This document shows positions 18,250 through 26,096 of a stretch of DNA of 33,269 nucleotides, piece by piece. The notes beneath the pieces are model-generated. The model saw only the letters and a list, made by a program, of their open reading frames with translations. It was not told the DNA's origin and did not search any database. This DNA is from Actinomycetota bacterium (GTDB taxonomy: Bacteria > Actinomycetota > CADDZG01 > WHSQ01): the NCBI GenBank assembly GCA_009380005.1, contig WHSQ01000031.1, positions 1 to 33,269 on the forward strand, in the 5' to 3' direction. The translations under genes were made by a program, and so were the position numbers. The stretch's first letter is position 1, and every line of letters begins with the position of its first letter.

Positions 18250-19197
18250 ATCGCCACGATCCCATCGGTCCGCGGCAACGCCATCATCGAAGCCATCTCG
18301 CCCCTGACCGCGATCGAACGCGTCCGCTCGGCCTTCGTCTCGCACCACCGCGGGTCGTGGGAGATGCCGTCGAAGGTCTACCTGCCGAGTCCGCCGCACG
18401 GGGACTTCCGCGCCATGCCGGCGCGCGGCGATGGGATCGCGTTGCTCAAGTGGGTGACCTCGTTCCCATCCAACTCGCGCAAGGGACTACCGGTGGTGAT
18501 GGCCACGATCCTGCTGAACGATGCCGAGGACGGCCGGCCGCTGGCGATCATCGACGGTGGGGCGGTCACCGCGCTTCGCACCGGTGCCGCCGCGGCCGTG
18601 GCGTCGGCGGCCCTCGCGTTTCCCGGGGAGGTCACCGCGGGGGTGATCGGCTGCGGTCTCCACGGGATGTGGGCGACCCGATGCCTCAGGGCCGCGGGCT
18701 ACGAGAGCGGGGTCTGCTTCGACCTCGATCCCGCCGCGGCCGAGCGGGTGGCCGACGACGTCGGGTGGAGCGCCGGACCGCTCGAGATGGCGCTGGGCTG
18801 CGACGTGGTGACCACGGTGACGCCCGGGCACGAGCCCGTCGTGACGACCGCCCACCTGGCTCCCGGCCGCCACTTCAACGCGCTGGGCGCCGACGGTCCC
18901 GGCAAGGCCGAGTTCGAGCCCGAGGCGGTCGCCGGTTGCAGGCTCTTCTGCGACGAATGGGACCAGGCCAGCCACGGGGGGGAGCTCACGCGCGCCGTCG
19001 CCGACGGCCTCGTCCACCGCGATCGCGTGACGGACATCGGGGCGGTGCTCACGGGACAGGCGCCGGGACGCGAGACCGCCGCGGACATCACCCTGTTCGA
19101 TTCGACCGGGCTGGCGATCCAGGACCTGGCCATCGCGCTTGCCGTCCTCGACGGCGTCCGGGACGGGTCCATCGAGTCGACCGCGGTGGAGTTATAG
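18250..19197 (+). CDS. Ornithine cyclodeaminase/mu-crystallin family dehydrogenase, start uncertain
   Basis: NAD(P)-dependent enzyme of the ornithine cyclodeaminase / mu-crystallin family, about 315 aa if begun at 18250. A Rossmann motif GCGLHGMWATRCLRAAG lies in the middle and the family block LKWVTSFPSN upstream of it. The first in-frame ATG is 18364, but family-like sequence clearly continues upstream: IIEAISPLTAIERVRSAF then FVSHHRGSWEMPSKVYL, as expected for the N-terminal dimerisation part. Upstream of 18364 there is no ATG, GTG or TTG in frame back to the previous gene. The Shine-Dalgarno GAGGAGGAG points to ATC 18250 as a rare start. A sequencing or assembly change is the alternative. 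The true substrate (ornithine, alanine, ketimines) cannot be told. Confidence 0.8.
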   Translation: MATIPSVRGNAIIEAISPLTAIERVRSAFVSHHRGSWEMPSKVYLPSPPHGDFRAMPARGDGIALLKWVTSFPSNSRKGLPVVMATILLNDAEDGRPLAIIDGGAVTALRTGAAAAVASAALAFPGEVTAGVIGCGLHGMWATRCLRAAGYESGVCFDLDPAAAERVADDVGWSAGPLEMALGCDVVTTVTPGHEPVVTTAHLAPGRHFNALGADGPGKAEFEPEAVAGCRLFCDEWDQASHGGELTRAVADGLVHRDRVTDIGAVLTGQAPGRETAADITLFDSTGLAIQDLAIALAVLDGVRDGSIESTAVEL

Positions 19198-19199
19198 CG

Positions 19200-19280
19200 T
19201 CAGCGGCCCGCGTTCGGCCTCTTGCCGTGGTTGGCCTTGTTCTTCTTGCGGGCGCGGCGCCTGCGAGCCTTCTTCGCCAT
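19200..19280 (-). CDS. 26-aa basic protein, probable ribosomal protein bL37
   Basis: Minus-strand gene of 26 codons, from ATG at 19280-19278 to TGA ending at 19200. Thirteen of 26 residues are Lys or Arg; the peptide starts MAKKARRRRARKK and ends with KANHGKRPNAGR. The NHGKRPN tail is, from memory, the hallmark of the tiny actinobacterial large-subunit protein bL37 first seen in mycobacterial ribosome structures. A Shine-Dalgarno AAAGGA is 4 nt before the ATG. The longer in-frame reading (back to about 19523) has no family sequence and covers the rimP leader, so I reject it. It ends 2 nt from the convergent cyclodeaminase stop. Its name rests on recall, not a search. Confidence 0.7.
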   Translation of the reverse strand: MAKKARRRRARKKNKANHGKRPNAGR

Positions 19281-19309
19281 GAGATCCTTTCGCGGTCGGT
19301 AGGGGATCC

Positions 19310-19315
19310 ATGGTA
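19310..19315 (-). promoter_or_regulatory. Putative -10 of the bL37-like gene (minus strand)
   Basis: Read on the minus strand, TACCAT matches TANNNT and would give a leader of about 23 nt before the ATG at 19280. It is back-to-back with the rimP promoter 34 nt away on the plus strand. Confidence 0.3.
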
Positions 19316-19348
19316 CGGGCCCGCTCGGGGGGACTGCTCGCGCCCTTG

Positions 19349-19357
19349 TGCTAAAAT
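19349..19357 (+). promoter_or_regulatory. Extended -10 promoter of the rimP-nusA-infB operon
   Basis: TGCTAAAAT is a near-ideal extended -10 element (TGN-TANNNT). There is no -35 match 16-18 nt upstream, as is usual for extended -10 promoters. The predicted start near 19364 gives a leader of about 100 nt. Confidence 0.6.
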
Positions 19358-19380
19358 CACAAAACACGCCTTGACCTGCA

Positions 19381-19424
19381 GCTTCGCGTTCTCGAGGCGG
19401 CCGGGACTGGATGACGAACGAAGC
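19381..19424 (+). promoter_or_regulatory. Possible antiterminator helix in the rimP leader
   Basis: GCTTC (19381-19385) can pair with GAAGC (19420-19424), and GTTC (19388-19391) with GAAC (19416-19419), giving a 9-bp helix with a 2-nt bulge. Its 3' strand is the 5' half of the terminator stem at 19420-19443, so the two structures exclude each other. Pairing is seen in the sequence; the regulatory role is inferred. Confidence 0.4.
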
Positions 19425-19450
19425 CCCTGTTGCCAGGGGCTTCACTTTTG
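19420..19450 (+). terminator. Attenuator-like intrinsic terminator before rimP
   Basis: GAAGCCCCTG-TTGC-CAGGGGCTTC forms a perfect 10-bp stem with a 4-nt loop (19420-19443), followed by ACTTTTG. It lies between the operon promoter and the rimP ribosome-binding site, 12 nt before the ATG, so it would act inside the leader as an attenuator. Confidence 0.65.
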
Positions 19451-19461
19451 AGGGAGGTGCG

Positions 19462-19920
19462 ATGGGGGCGCTCGAAGAGGTGCGAGACCTCGCCGAGGCC
19501 ATCGCCCGCCGTCGCTCCCTCACGCTGTGGGACGTCGAGATGGGCGGGCGGCCGGGCCGCTCGGTCGTGAGGGTCTACGTGGATGCCGAGGAGGGCGTGG
19601 ACCTCGACACGGTCGCGGAGGTCTCCGAGGAGATCTCGCGCGGTCTCGATCTGCGGGATCCGATCGACGGTCGTTACACGCTCGAGGTGTCTTCGCCGGG
19701 ACTGGAACGGACGCTTCGTTCCCGGGAGCACTTCGAGTCGAGCACCGGCAGGACGGTGATCATGAAGACCGTCGAGCCACTGGTGGGCGGCTCACACCGG
19801 GTCGAGGGCCGGATAGCCGGCACCACGGACACCGGGCTTCGCCTGGCGTTGGACGGCGGGGAGATCGAGGTGCCGTTCGAGGCGATCCGGTCGGCCCGCA
19901 CCGTGTTCGAGTGGAAGTGA
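19462..19920 (+). CDS. rimP: Ribosome maturation factor RimP
   Basis: RimP, 152 aa, needed for 30S subunit maturation. Family blocks are present: LWDVEMGG at about 27-34, VVRVYVDAEEGVDLDTV, the signature YTLEVSSPGLERTL (73-86) and an SH3-like C-terminal domain ending in ARTVFEWK. ATG 19462 is chosen because AGGGAGG lies 4 nt upstream and the RimP fold begins there; an in-frame ATG at 19411 would be inside the leader hairpin. First gene of the rimP-nusA-ylxR-infB operon. Confidence 0.96.
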   Translation: MGALEEVRDLAEAIARRRSLTLWDVEMGGRPGRSVVRVYVDAEEGVDLDTVAEVSEEISRGLDLRDPIDGRYTLEVSSPGLERTLRSREHFESSTGRTVIMKTVEPLVGGSHRVEGRIAGTTDTGLRLALDGGEIEVPFEAIRSARTVFEWK

Positions 19921-19933
19921 GAAGGAGCTAAGG

Positions 19934-21028
19934 ATGCAGATACCCATCGAGTCGCTTCGTGAGCTCGAACGCGAGCGCGGCATCTCGCTGGGCACGCTGA
20001 TCGATGCCATCGAGAAGGCGCTCGCCCAGGCCTACCTCCGCATGACCAACTCGGACCCGGACATCCGTCGAGCGCGCGCGGAGATCGACGAGGAGGGCAA
20101 CGTCACCGTTTACGCCCAGGACATCGAGCTGGACGAAGAGGGCGAGGGGTACACGGTCCTCAAGGAGTGGGAGGACACTCCTTCCGACTTCGGTCGCATC
20201 GCCGCTCAGACGGCGAAGCAGGTGATGCTGCAAGGCCTCCGCGATGCGGAGCGGGACATCACCTTCGGCGAGTACTCGGGGCGCGAGGGCGACATCGTTA
20301 CGGGCATCGTGCAACAACACGACCACCGCTACACGATCCTCGACCTGGGCAAGACGGAGGCCCTCATGCCCCCGAGCGAGCAGATCCCCCACGAGCGCTA
20401 CGAGCACGGCATGCGCCTGAAGGCGTACATCGTCGAGGTTCGAAAGAGCTCGCGCGGACCGCAGATCATCGTCTCCAGGACCCATCCGGGGCTCATCAAG
20501 CGGCTGTTCGAGCTCGAGGTTCCCGAGATCCTCGACGGCATCGTCGAGATCAAGCAAGTCGCGAGAGAACCCGGGCATCGCAGCAAGATCGCGGTGTCGT
20601 CCAACGATCGAAACGTCGACCCCGTGGGTGCCTGCGTCGGATCGAAGGGCTCCCGCGTACGCATGGTGATGAACGAGCTGCGCGGAGAGAAGATCGACAT
20701 CGTCCCGTGGAGCGACGACGTGCAGGACTTCGTCGGCAACGCCCTCAGCCCCGCCAAGGTCAAAGAGGTCCGCCTCCAGGACGAGGGCCAGACCGCCCTC
20801 GTTATCGTGCCCGACTACCAGCTGAGCCTCGCCATCGGCAAGGAGGGCCAGAACGCCCGGCTCGCCGCGCGCCTTACGGGATTGCGCGTGGACATCAAGT
20901 CCGAGTCGCAGCTGAAGACCGCGGTGGTCCCGGAGGCTGCACCCGTCGCCGAGGAGGGTCCCGTCGACGCCCAGCCGGCCGCGGCCGTGTCGTCCAAGGC
21001 CGAGGGTTCTTCCGGCGAGGAGGGCTGA
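19934..21028 (+). CDS. nusA: Transcription termination/antitermination factor NusA
   Basis: NusA, 364 aa, an RNA polymerase-bound factor modulating pausing, termination and antitermination. The order is an N-terminal RNAP-binding domain (1-115), S1 domain (about 117-184), KH1 with GSKG at 236-239, and KH2 with [10 protein letters not shown] at 302-311. The C-terminal acidic repeats of E. coli NusA are absent, and a short Ala- and Glu-rich tail remains, as usual in actinobacteria. The Shine-Dalgarno GAAGGAG lies 6 nt before the ATG, 13 nt after rimP. NusA may act on the leader hairpin of its own operon (inference). Confidence 0.97.
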   Translation: MQIPIESLRELERERGISLGTLIDAIEKALAQAYLRMTNSDPDIRRARAEIDEEGNVTVYAQDIELDEEGEGYTVLKEWEDTPSDFGRIAAQTAKQVMLQGLRDAERDITFGEYSGREGDIVTGIVQQHDHRYTILDLGKTEALMPPSEQIPHERYEHGMRLKAYIVEVRKSSRGPQIIVSRTHPGLIKRLFELEVPEILDGIVEIKQVAREPGHRSKIAVSSNDRNVDPVGACVGSKGSRVRMVMNELRGEKIDIVPWSDDVQDFVGNALSPAKVKEVRLQDEGQTALVIVPDYQLSLAIGKEGQNARLAARLTGLRVDIKSESQLKTAVVPEAAPVAEEGPVDAQPAAAVSSKAEGSSGEEG

Positions 21029-21060
21029 GCCGCGCTCTAGGAAAAGGCGGCGGAATAAGA

Positions 21061-21315
21061 TTGGACGAGGGTCCGATCCGGAGCTGCGTCGGGTGCCGCA
21101 CGAGGCGGCCGAAGGCACATCTGATCCGGGTCGCCCTGGGTGCCGGCAGGGGCGCCTACCTGTGCTTCGATCCCCGCTGTGTCCGGCGGGCGCTCAAGAC
21201 GGGATCGCTCGGCCGGGCGCTGCGTTCGCAGGGGCCCCTGCCTCCCGAGCTCGGCGACAGATTGCTGACGATCGCTAACGAAAGAAGAAGAGATGGCCAA
21301 ACCGAGGGTGCATGA
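21061..21315 (+). CDS. ylxR: YlxR/DUF448 RNA-binding protein
   Basis: YlxR-family protein, 84 aa, a small basic putative RNA-binding protein always found between nusA and infB. The diagnostic [12 protein letters not shown] block is at residues 7-18, followed by LIRVAL, and [15 protein letters not shown] is also family-typical. The only plausible start is TTG 21061; no ATG or GTG lies upstream after the nusA stop in this frame. The start is 32 nt after nusA, preceded by GAAAAGGCGGCGG. The 3' end overlaps infB by 23 nt, indicating coupling. Confidence 0.88.
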   Translation: MDEGPIRSCVGCRTRRPKAHLIRVALGAGRGAYLCFDPRCVRRALKTGSLGRALRSQGPLPPELGDRLLTIANERRRDGQTEGA

Positions 21316-23476
21316 GGTGGCGAAGGAGCTTGGGCTGACGTCCAAGGAAGTCCTCGCGCACCTCGAGAAGATCGGGGAGCCGGCCAAGAGCCACTCATCC
21401 ACGATCGAGGAGTCGCTCGCCGAGCGGGTGAAGACCGAGCTCAGCGGCAACGGTGCCGCGACCAAGAAGGGCGCGAAGGCCAAGAGCAAGCCCAAGACCA
21501 CGGGCAAGGCGGCGCCAAAAGCGAAGGCGCCCGTGAAACCCGCGGCCGAGACTCCGGCGAAGGCGAGACCGTCCGACACGCCGAGTCCGGCGAAGCCGGC
21601 CGCGTCCCCCAAGCCCGAAGGCGCCTCCAAGCCGCCGCCGTCCGCCGTCGAACCGGCCGCCGTCGAACCGGTGGAACGGGGGGCCCCGGGCGAGCCCGCC
21701 GCCGCGCCCGCGGCCGGGGGGGCGATCAAGGTCCACCGCGGCATCACGGTTCAGGAGTTCGCCGAGAAGGTCGACCGGAGTCCCGCCGAGATCGTCAAGA
21801 CGTTGCTGGGCCTCGGCGAGATGGTCACCGTCACCCAGTCCATGAGCGACGACGCCGTCCTGCTCGTAGCCGAGGAGCTCGGCGTCGAGGTGGAGGTGGT
21901 GGATCCCGCCGAGGAGGAGTCCCTTTCGGAGGCGATCGCCGAGGAAGCGGAGGACGAAGGCTCACTCGTGCCCCGGCCCCCCGTCGTGACCGTCATGGGT
22001 CACGTCGACCACGGTAAGACGTCGATCCTCGATGCGATCAGGCGCACCGACGTCGCCGCCGGGGAAGCCGGCGGCATCACCCAGCACATCGGCGCGTATC
22101 AGGTGCACGTCTCCGACCGGGCCGTCACCTTCATCGACACCCCGGGTCACGAAGCGTTCACCGCGATGCGTGCTCGAGGCGCCCAGGTCACCGACATCGC
22201 CGTGCTGGTCGTGGCGGCGGATGACGGCGTGATGCCGCAGACCGTAGAGGCGATCGATCACGCGAAGGCTGCCGCCGTACCCATCGTGGTCGCCGTCAAC
22301 AAGGTCGACAAGCCGGAAGCCGACCCGACGCGCGTTCGCCAGCAGCTCTCCGACTACGATCTGCTGCCGGAAGAGTGGGGCGGGGACACGATCTACGTGG
22401 ACGTCAGCGCCAAGCAACGGCAGAACCTCGACGGATTGCTCGAGATGATCCTGCTGACCGCCGACGTGCAACTCGACCTCAAGGCGAATCCCGACGCGAA
22501 CGCGCGCGGCGTCGTGATCGAAGCCCATCTCGACAGGGGGCGGGGTCCCGTCGCGACGATCCTCGTGAAGCGCGGGACGCTGCACAAGGGCGACGCGCTG
22601 GTCGCCGGGTCGGCGTGGGGACGGGTGCGCGCGATGCAGGACGAGCGGGGCAACGACATCGAGGAAGCGGAGCCCGGCCAGCCCGTGCTCGTGCTGGGAT
22701 GGCAGTCATTGCCGGCGGCGGGCGACGATTTCCGTGCCCTCGACGATGAGAAGGAAGCCCGCTCGATCGCGTCGGAACGGGAGCAGCACCGTCGCGCCGC
22801 CGAACTCGTCGCTCAGCGGAAGGTCGTGTCTCTCGTCACGTTCATGCGTGAGGCGCGCGAGGGAGAGGTTCCCACCCTGAACCTGATCCTGAAGGCGGAC
22901 ACGCAAGGTTCGGTCGAGGCCCTCGAGGATCAGTTGCAGAAGATGGACCAGTCCCTCGTCAAGATCGAAGTCATCCGGCGAGGCGCCGGGGGCATCACCG
23001 AGAACGATGTGACGCTTGCTCAGGCATCCGGCGCGGTCATCATCGGCTTCAACGTCGTTCCCAACTCTCAAGCGCGTGGTCTGGCGGAGACCGAAGGCGT
23101 CGACATCCGCACGTACCGCGTGATCTACCAGGCCGTCCAGGAGATCGAGGCCGCGGCCAAGGGGCTTCTGGGCCCCGAGCTGCGCGAGGCTCCGCTGGGC
23201 CAGGCCGAGGTCCGCGCGACGTTCCGGGTCCCCAAACTGGGCGTCATCGCCGGTTGCATGGTTCTGGATGGGGTGGTCCGACGCAACTCGAAGGCACGGC
23301 TCGTCCGGGACGGCACGGTCGTGTACGAGACCACGATCGCATCCCTCCGCCGTTTCAAGGACGACGCGCGGGAGGTCGCCGCCGGATACGAATGCGGGAT
23401 CGGGCTCGACGGCTTCCAGGACATCAAGGAAGGGGACCTGATCCAGGCCTTCGAGATCCAAGAGGTCGCCCGCTGA
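21293..23476 (+). CDS. infB: Translation initiation factor IF-2
   Basis: IF-2, 727 aa, the GTPase that positions initiator tRNA. An N-terminal IF2_N-like helix (about 1-50) is followed by a low-complexity Lys/Ala/Pro linker (51-145), a second IF2_N-like segment (about 147-200), then the G domain: G1 GHVDHGKT at 236-243, G3 DTPGH at 282-286, G4 NKVD at 336-339 and G5 SAK at 372-374. Domains II-IV follow to the end. It is shorter than mycobacterial IF-2 because of a shorter linker. It overlaps ylxR by 23 nt with a purine-rich site upstream. Confidence 0.97.
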   Translation: MAKPRVHEVAKELGLTSKEVLAHLEKIGEPAKSHSSTIEESLAERVKTELSGNGAATKKGAKAKSKPKTTGKAAPKAKAPVKPAAETPAKARPSDTPSPAKPAASPKPEGASKPPPSAVEPAAVEPVERGAPGEPAAAPAAGGAIKVHRGITVQEFAEKVDRSPAEIVKTLLGLGEMVTVTQSMSDDAVLLVAEELGVEVEVVDPAEEESLSEAIAEEAEDEGSLVPRPPVVTVMGHVDHGKTSILDAIRRTDVAAGEAGGITQHIGAYQVHVSDRAVTFIDTPGHEAFTAMRARGAQVTDIAVLVVAADDGVMPQTVEAIDHAKAAAVPIVVAVNKVDKPEADPTRVRQQLSDYDLLPEEWGGDTIYVDVSAKQRQNLDGLLEMILLTADVQLDLKANPDANARGVVIEAHLDRGRGPVATILVKRGTLHKGDALVAGSAWGRVRAMQDERGNDIEEAEPGQPVLVLGWQSLPAAGDDFRALDDEKEARSIASEREQHRRAAELVAQRKVVSLVTFMREAREGEVPTLNLILKADTQGSVEALEDQLQKMDQSLVKIEVIRRGAGGITENDVTLAQASGAVIIGFNVVPNSQARGLAETEGVDIRTYRVIYQAVQEIEAAAKGLLGPELREAPLGQAEVRATFRVPKLGVIAGCMVLDGVVRRNSKARLVRDGTVVYETTIASLRRFKDDAREVAAGYECGIGLDGFQDIKEGDLIQAFEIQEVAR

Positions 23477-23525
23477 TCCTCGGAGCCTTCTTCCACTTCG
23501 CCCCTGCGACCTTCAGACTCCAACT

Positions 23526-25217
23526 ATGACGTCGGGCTCCGACGAGCTGGTCGATCTCATCGCGTCCTCCGTGATCGGAGAGGGCGAGGCGATCGCGGGC
23601 CCGTACGGTGTCCGGCGCGTCACGTACGCTGATTACACGGCATCCGGGCGATCTCTTTCGTTCATCGAGGACTACATCCGCAACGTGGTTCTGCCGCTCT
23701 ACGCGAACACGCACACGGAGAGCTCGGGAACCGGCCTCCAGACCACGCGCTTCCGGGAGGAGGCCCGCGACATCATCCGGGACGCCGTGGGGGGCGACCC
23801 CGACGACGTCGTGGTCTTCTGTGGGTCGGGCTCGACCGGAGCGGTCGACAAGATGCTGCGGATCTTGAACCTCGCGCTGCCGGCGGATCTGAACGACCGT
23901 TACGACCTGCTCGGCGCCATCCCCGTGTCCGAACGTCCCGTCGTGTTCATCGGCCCCTTCGAGCATCACTCGAACGAGCTCCCCTGGCGCGAGTCGATCG
24001 CCGACGTCGTGACGATCCACGAGGATGCCGACGGGCACATCTCGCTCGAGCACCTGGAAGAGGAGCTCGAGCGTTACGCCGACCGCCCACTCAAGATCGG
24101 CAGCTTCTCCGCCGCATCCAACGTCACCGGTATCGTCACCGATACGTCGGCCGTCGCGGCGTTGCTGCACCGTCACGGCGCGCTGTCGTTCTGGGATTTT
24201 GCAGCCGCCGCGCCTTACGTGGACATCGAGATGCACCCGTCCGGCGTACCGCAGGCCTACAAGGACGCGATCTTCCTCTCCCCCCACAAGCTCATAGGAG
24301 GACCGGAGACGCCCGGCGTGCTGGTCGCGCGCCGCGATCTCTTCCGAAACCGGGTCCCGACGGTCCCGGGGGGCGGCACGGTGATGTACGTGAACCCACT
24401 CGAGCACCGGTACCTCGACGATCCCGCGCACCGGGAAGAGGGCGGAACGCCATCCATAGTGGGAGCGATACGTGCGGGGCTCGTCTTCCAGCTGAAGGAT
24501 CGGGTGGGCGTCGAGGCGATCCGGAAGCGCGAGGAGGACCTGATCCGCCGGGCGATCGACGCGTGGAGCTCCAATCCGAACATCGAGATCCTCGGAAACA
24601 CGAGCGCGGAGCGTCTCTCGATCGTGTCCTTCGTCGTCCGGCACGAAGGAACCCGTTACCTTCACCACAACTTCGTGGTGGCCTTGCTGAACGATCTCTT
24701 CGGGATCCAATCCCGGGGCGGGTGTTCGTGTGCCGGCCCTTACGGACATCGTTTGCTGGGCATAGACCTGGATCGATCACACGAGTTCGAACGGGAGATC
24801 GCACGCGGGTGCGAGGGCATCAAACCGGGATGGATCCGCGTGAACTTCAACTACTTCATCTCCGAGACCGTGTTCAGGTTCATCCTCGACGCGGTGGACT
24901 TCGTCGCCACCCACGGCCACGAGCTCCTTCCCGACTACGCGTTCGATCCGCCGACGGGCCTGTGGCGCAACGTGCGCGGCTTGCCCGAGCCCCCGATGAG
25001 CCTTCACGAGATCTCCTACGAAGGTGGCGTCCTGAGCCACGTCGACCGACGACACGTACAGCCGGAGGATCGCCTCACCGAGTACTTCGATGAAGCCACG
25101 GTGATCGTCGAGAAGGCTCGCGGCGTCGCGGGAGAGGCTCCGGACTGGCAGGCGACCGAAGACTTCGAGCACCTGCGTTGGTTCCCGCTCCCGAACGAGG
25201 TCTCCGGCTCCTCGTAA
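23526..25217 (+). CDS. Class V aminotransferase-fold PLP enzyme, cysteine desulfurase-like
   Basis: PLP-dependent enzyme of fold type I, aminotransferase class V, 563 aa. Cofactor residues are visible: His147 in FEHHSNELPW, Asp224 in FWDFAAAAPY and the Schiff-base Lys255 in LSPHKLIGG. A cysteine loop, RGGCSCAGPYGHRLLG with Cys400 and Cys402, sits where cysteine desulfurases carry their catalytic Cys. The core ends near 465; about 95 more residues form an extension longer than in SufS (about 400 aa). I recognise a conserved family but know no defined reaction. It lies between infB and ylxP, 49 nt after infB; CAGACT is 6 nt before the ATG, so it may be leaderless and transcribed separately. No suf or isc genes are adjacent. 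Confidence 0.88.
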   Translation: MTSGSDELVDLIASSVIGEGEAIAGPYGVRRVTYADYTASGRSLSFIEDYIRNVVLPLYANTHTESSGTGLQTTRFREEARDIIRDAVGGDPDDVVVFCGSGSTGAVDKMLRILNLALPADLNDRYDLLGAIPVSERPVVFIGPFEHHSNELPWRESIADVVTIHEDADGHISLEHLEEELERYADRPLKIGSFSAASNVTGIVTDTSAVAALLHRHGALSFWDFAAAAPYVDIEMHPSGVPQAYKDAIFLSPHKLIGGPETPGVLVARRDLFRNRVPTVPGGGTVMYVNPLEHRYLDDPAHREEGGTPSIVGAIRAGLVFQLKDRVGVEAIRKREEDLIRRAIDAWSSNPNIEILGNTSAERLSIVSFVVRHEGTRYLHHNFVVALLNDLFGIQSRGGCSCAGPYGHRLLGIDLDRSHEFEREIARGCEGIKPGWIRVNFNYFISETVFRFILDAVDFVATHGHELLPDYAFDPPTGLWRNVRGLPEPPMSLHEISYEGGVLSHVDRRHVQPEDRLTEYFDEATVIVEKARGVAGEAPDWQATEDFEHLRWFPLPNEVSGSS

Positions 25218-25240
25218 CACCCGGCGCTCCCTGCCCCGGC

Positions 25241-25246
25241 TACCTT
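25241..25246 (+). promoter_or_regulatory. -10-like hexamer before a small ORF
   Basis: TACCTT, then 6 nt (GGAGGC), then the ATG at 25253. The spacer itself is also a Shine-Dalgarno-like GGAGG. Confidence 0.4.
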
Positions 25247-25252
25247 GGAGGC

Positions 25253-25417
25253 ATGAAGGAACCACCGGCGTTGTCCTGGCAACCCTCGTTGTTCGATGTG
25301 AGCGAGGTGTCTTTCGACCGCGCACGAGACGCGCGTCGACGAGACCTAGATCGAGAGCATGTCTTTCACCGGAACCCCTCTTCCATCCTCCACCCTAGGA
25401 TAGGTGGATGTTCGTAG
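25253..25417 (+). CDS. 54-aa ORF of unknown function, AlkB N-terminus-like
   Basis: Small ORF in the 190-nt gap between the class V enzyme and ylxP, overlapping ylxP by 10 nt. It reads MKEPPALSWQPSLFDVSEV, then SFDRARDARRRDLDREHVFH, then about 15 residues without clear character. The SWQPSLFD...F...R..DLD pattern recalls, from memory, the N-terminus of actinobacterial AlkB-type dioxygenases, but the WVD..PGW part and the whole catalytic domain are missing. It may be the remnant of a decayed alkB, a microprotein or chance. The TANNNT-N6-ATG arrangement and GGAGG before the ATG favour expression. I assign no function. Confidence 0.3.
   Translation: MKEPPALSWQPSLFDVSEVSFDRARDARRRDLDREHVFHRNPSSILHPRIGGCS
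25396..25401 (+). promoter_or_regulatory. -10-like TAGGAT before ylxP
   Basis: TAGGAT followed by 6 nt (AGGTGG) and the ATG at 25408. It lies in the loop of a 5-bp hairpin CCACC/GGTGG (25390-25394 with 25403-25407). This could start a separate ylxP-rbfA-nrnA-truB-ribF transcript. Confidence 0.5.
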
Positions 25418-25710
25418 GAGTCGCTCGGTTCGACCTGCACATCCCTCACAGCGGCTCTCTCAAGGCCAAGCGTGCCGTGCTGCGTCCGGTGGTCGAGAGG
25501 ATGCGTAACAGGCTTCACGTTTCGGTGGCGGAGGTAGACCATCAGGATCTCTGGCAGCGGGCCGCGGTCGGGGTCACCTGCGTGGGTAGCTCGATCGACC
25601 GGTGTCGCAAGCAGCTGCAGGAGGTGGAGAAGGTCATGGGCCTTGCGGCGCTCGAGGGGGCCGAGGTCACCGAGAGATCGATCAAGGTCGTGAACATGGA
25701 CGACCTATGA
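25408..25710 (+). CDS. ylxP: YlxP/DUF503 family protein
   Basis: DUF503 protein, 100 aa, ferredoxin-like fold, found next to rbfA in actinobacteria and Firmicutes; proposed to be involved in ribosome biogenesis but without a settled function. The family opening FVGVARFDLHIPHSGSLKAKR is nearly complete, followed by VVERMRNRLHVSVAEV and the AAVGVTCVGSS strand-loop. The ATG is supported by the -10-like TAGGAT and GGTGG just upstream. Its stop overlaps the rbfA start (ATGA). Confidence 0.93.
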   Translation: MFVGVARFDLHIPHSGSLKAKRAVLRPVVERMRNRLHVSVAEVDHQDLWQRAAVGVTCVGSSIDRCRKQLQEVEKVMGLAALEGAEVTERSIKVVNMDDL

Positions 25711-26096
25711 GCCAGCGGACGGAGAAGATCGAGCGTCTGGCGCGCCAGGTCCTGGGTGAGGCGATCCAGGATCTCAAGGACCCCCGAGTGGGGTTCGCGA
25801 CCGTCACCCGGGTGCGCGTCAGCGGGGACCTGCGTCATGCACTCGTCTGGGTGAGCGTGTTAGGGAACGACGAAGAGCAGGAGTCGACGCTCGCCGGTCT
25901 ACGGAGCGCGTCGCCGCGCCTTCGGAGCGAGCTCGGGAGCCAGGTCCGCATGAGATACCTGCCCGAGCTCAAGTTCGAACTCGATCGCGGAGCGGAAGAC
26001 GCGGAGAATCTCGAGCGCATCTTCCAGGAGCTCCACGCGGCCGAAGCGGCGCCGGGAGGCCCGGACGATGGCGGCGAAGGATCGATCCCCGGATGA
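25707..26096 (+). CDS. rbfA: Ribosome-binding factor A
   Basis: RbfA, 129 aa, a KH-fold factor for late 30S assembly and cold adaptation. Family sequence runs from the N-terminus (RTEKIERLARQVLGEAIQDL) through DPRVGFATVTRVRVSGDLRHA and the MRYLPELKFELD strand near residues 85-100. The ATG at 25707 overlaps the ylxP stop and the 3' end overlaps the nrnA start by 4 nt, so the three are coupled. Confidence 0.96.
   Translation: MSQRTEKIERLARQVLGEAIQDLKDPRVGFATVTRVRVSGDLRHALVWVSVLGNDEEQESTLAGLRSASPRLRSELGSQVRMRYLPELKFELDRGAEDAENLERIFQELHAAEAAPGGPDDGGEGSIPG

Noticed and set aside
17144-19197. HD-GYP and cyclodeaminase genes as a mobile island
   Set aside because: Apart from the AT-rich promoter both have the GC-rich codon usage of their neighbours, and no flanking repeats or integrase are present.
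19281-19523. 107-codon version of the bL37-like minus-strand gene
   Set aside because: The extra 81 residues overlap the rimP leader and start in the antisense frame without family sequence, while the internal ATG has a Shine-Dalgarno site.
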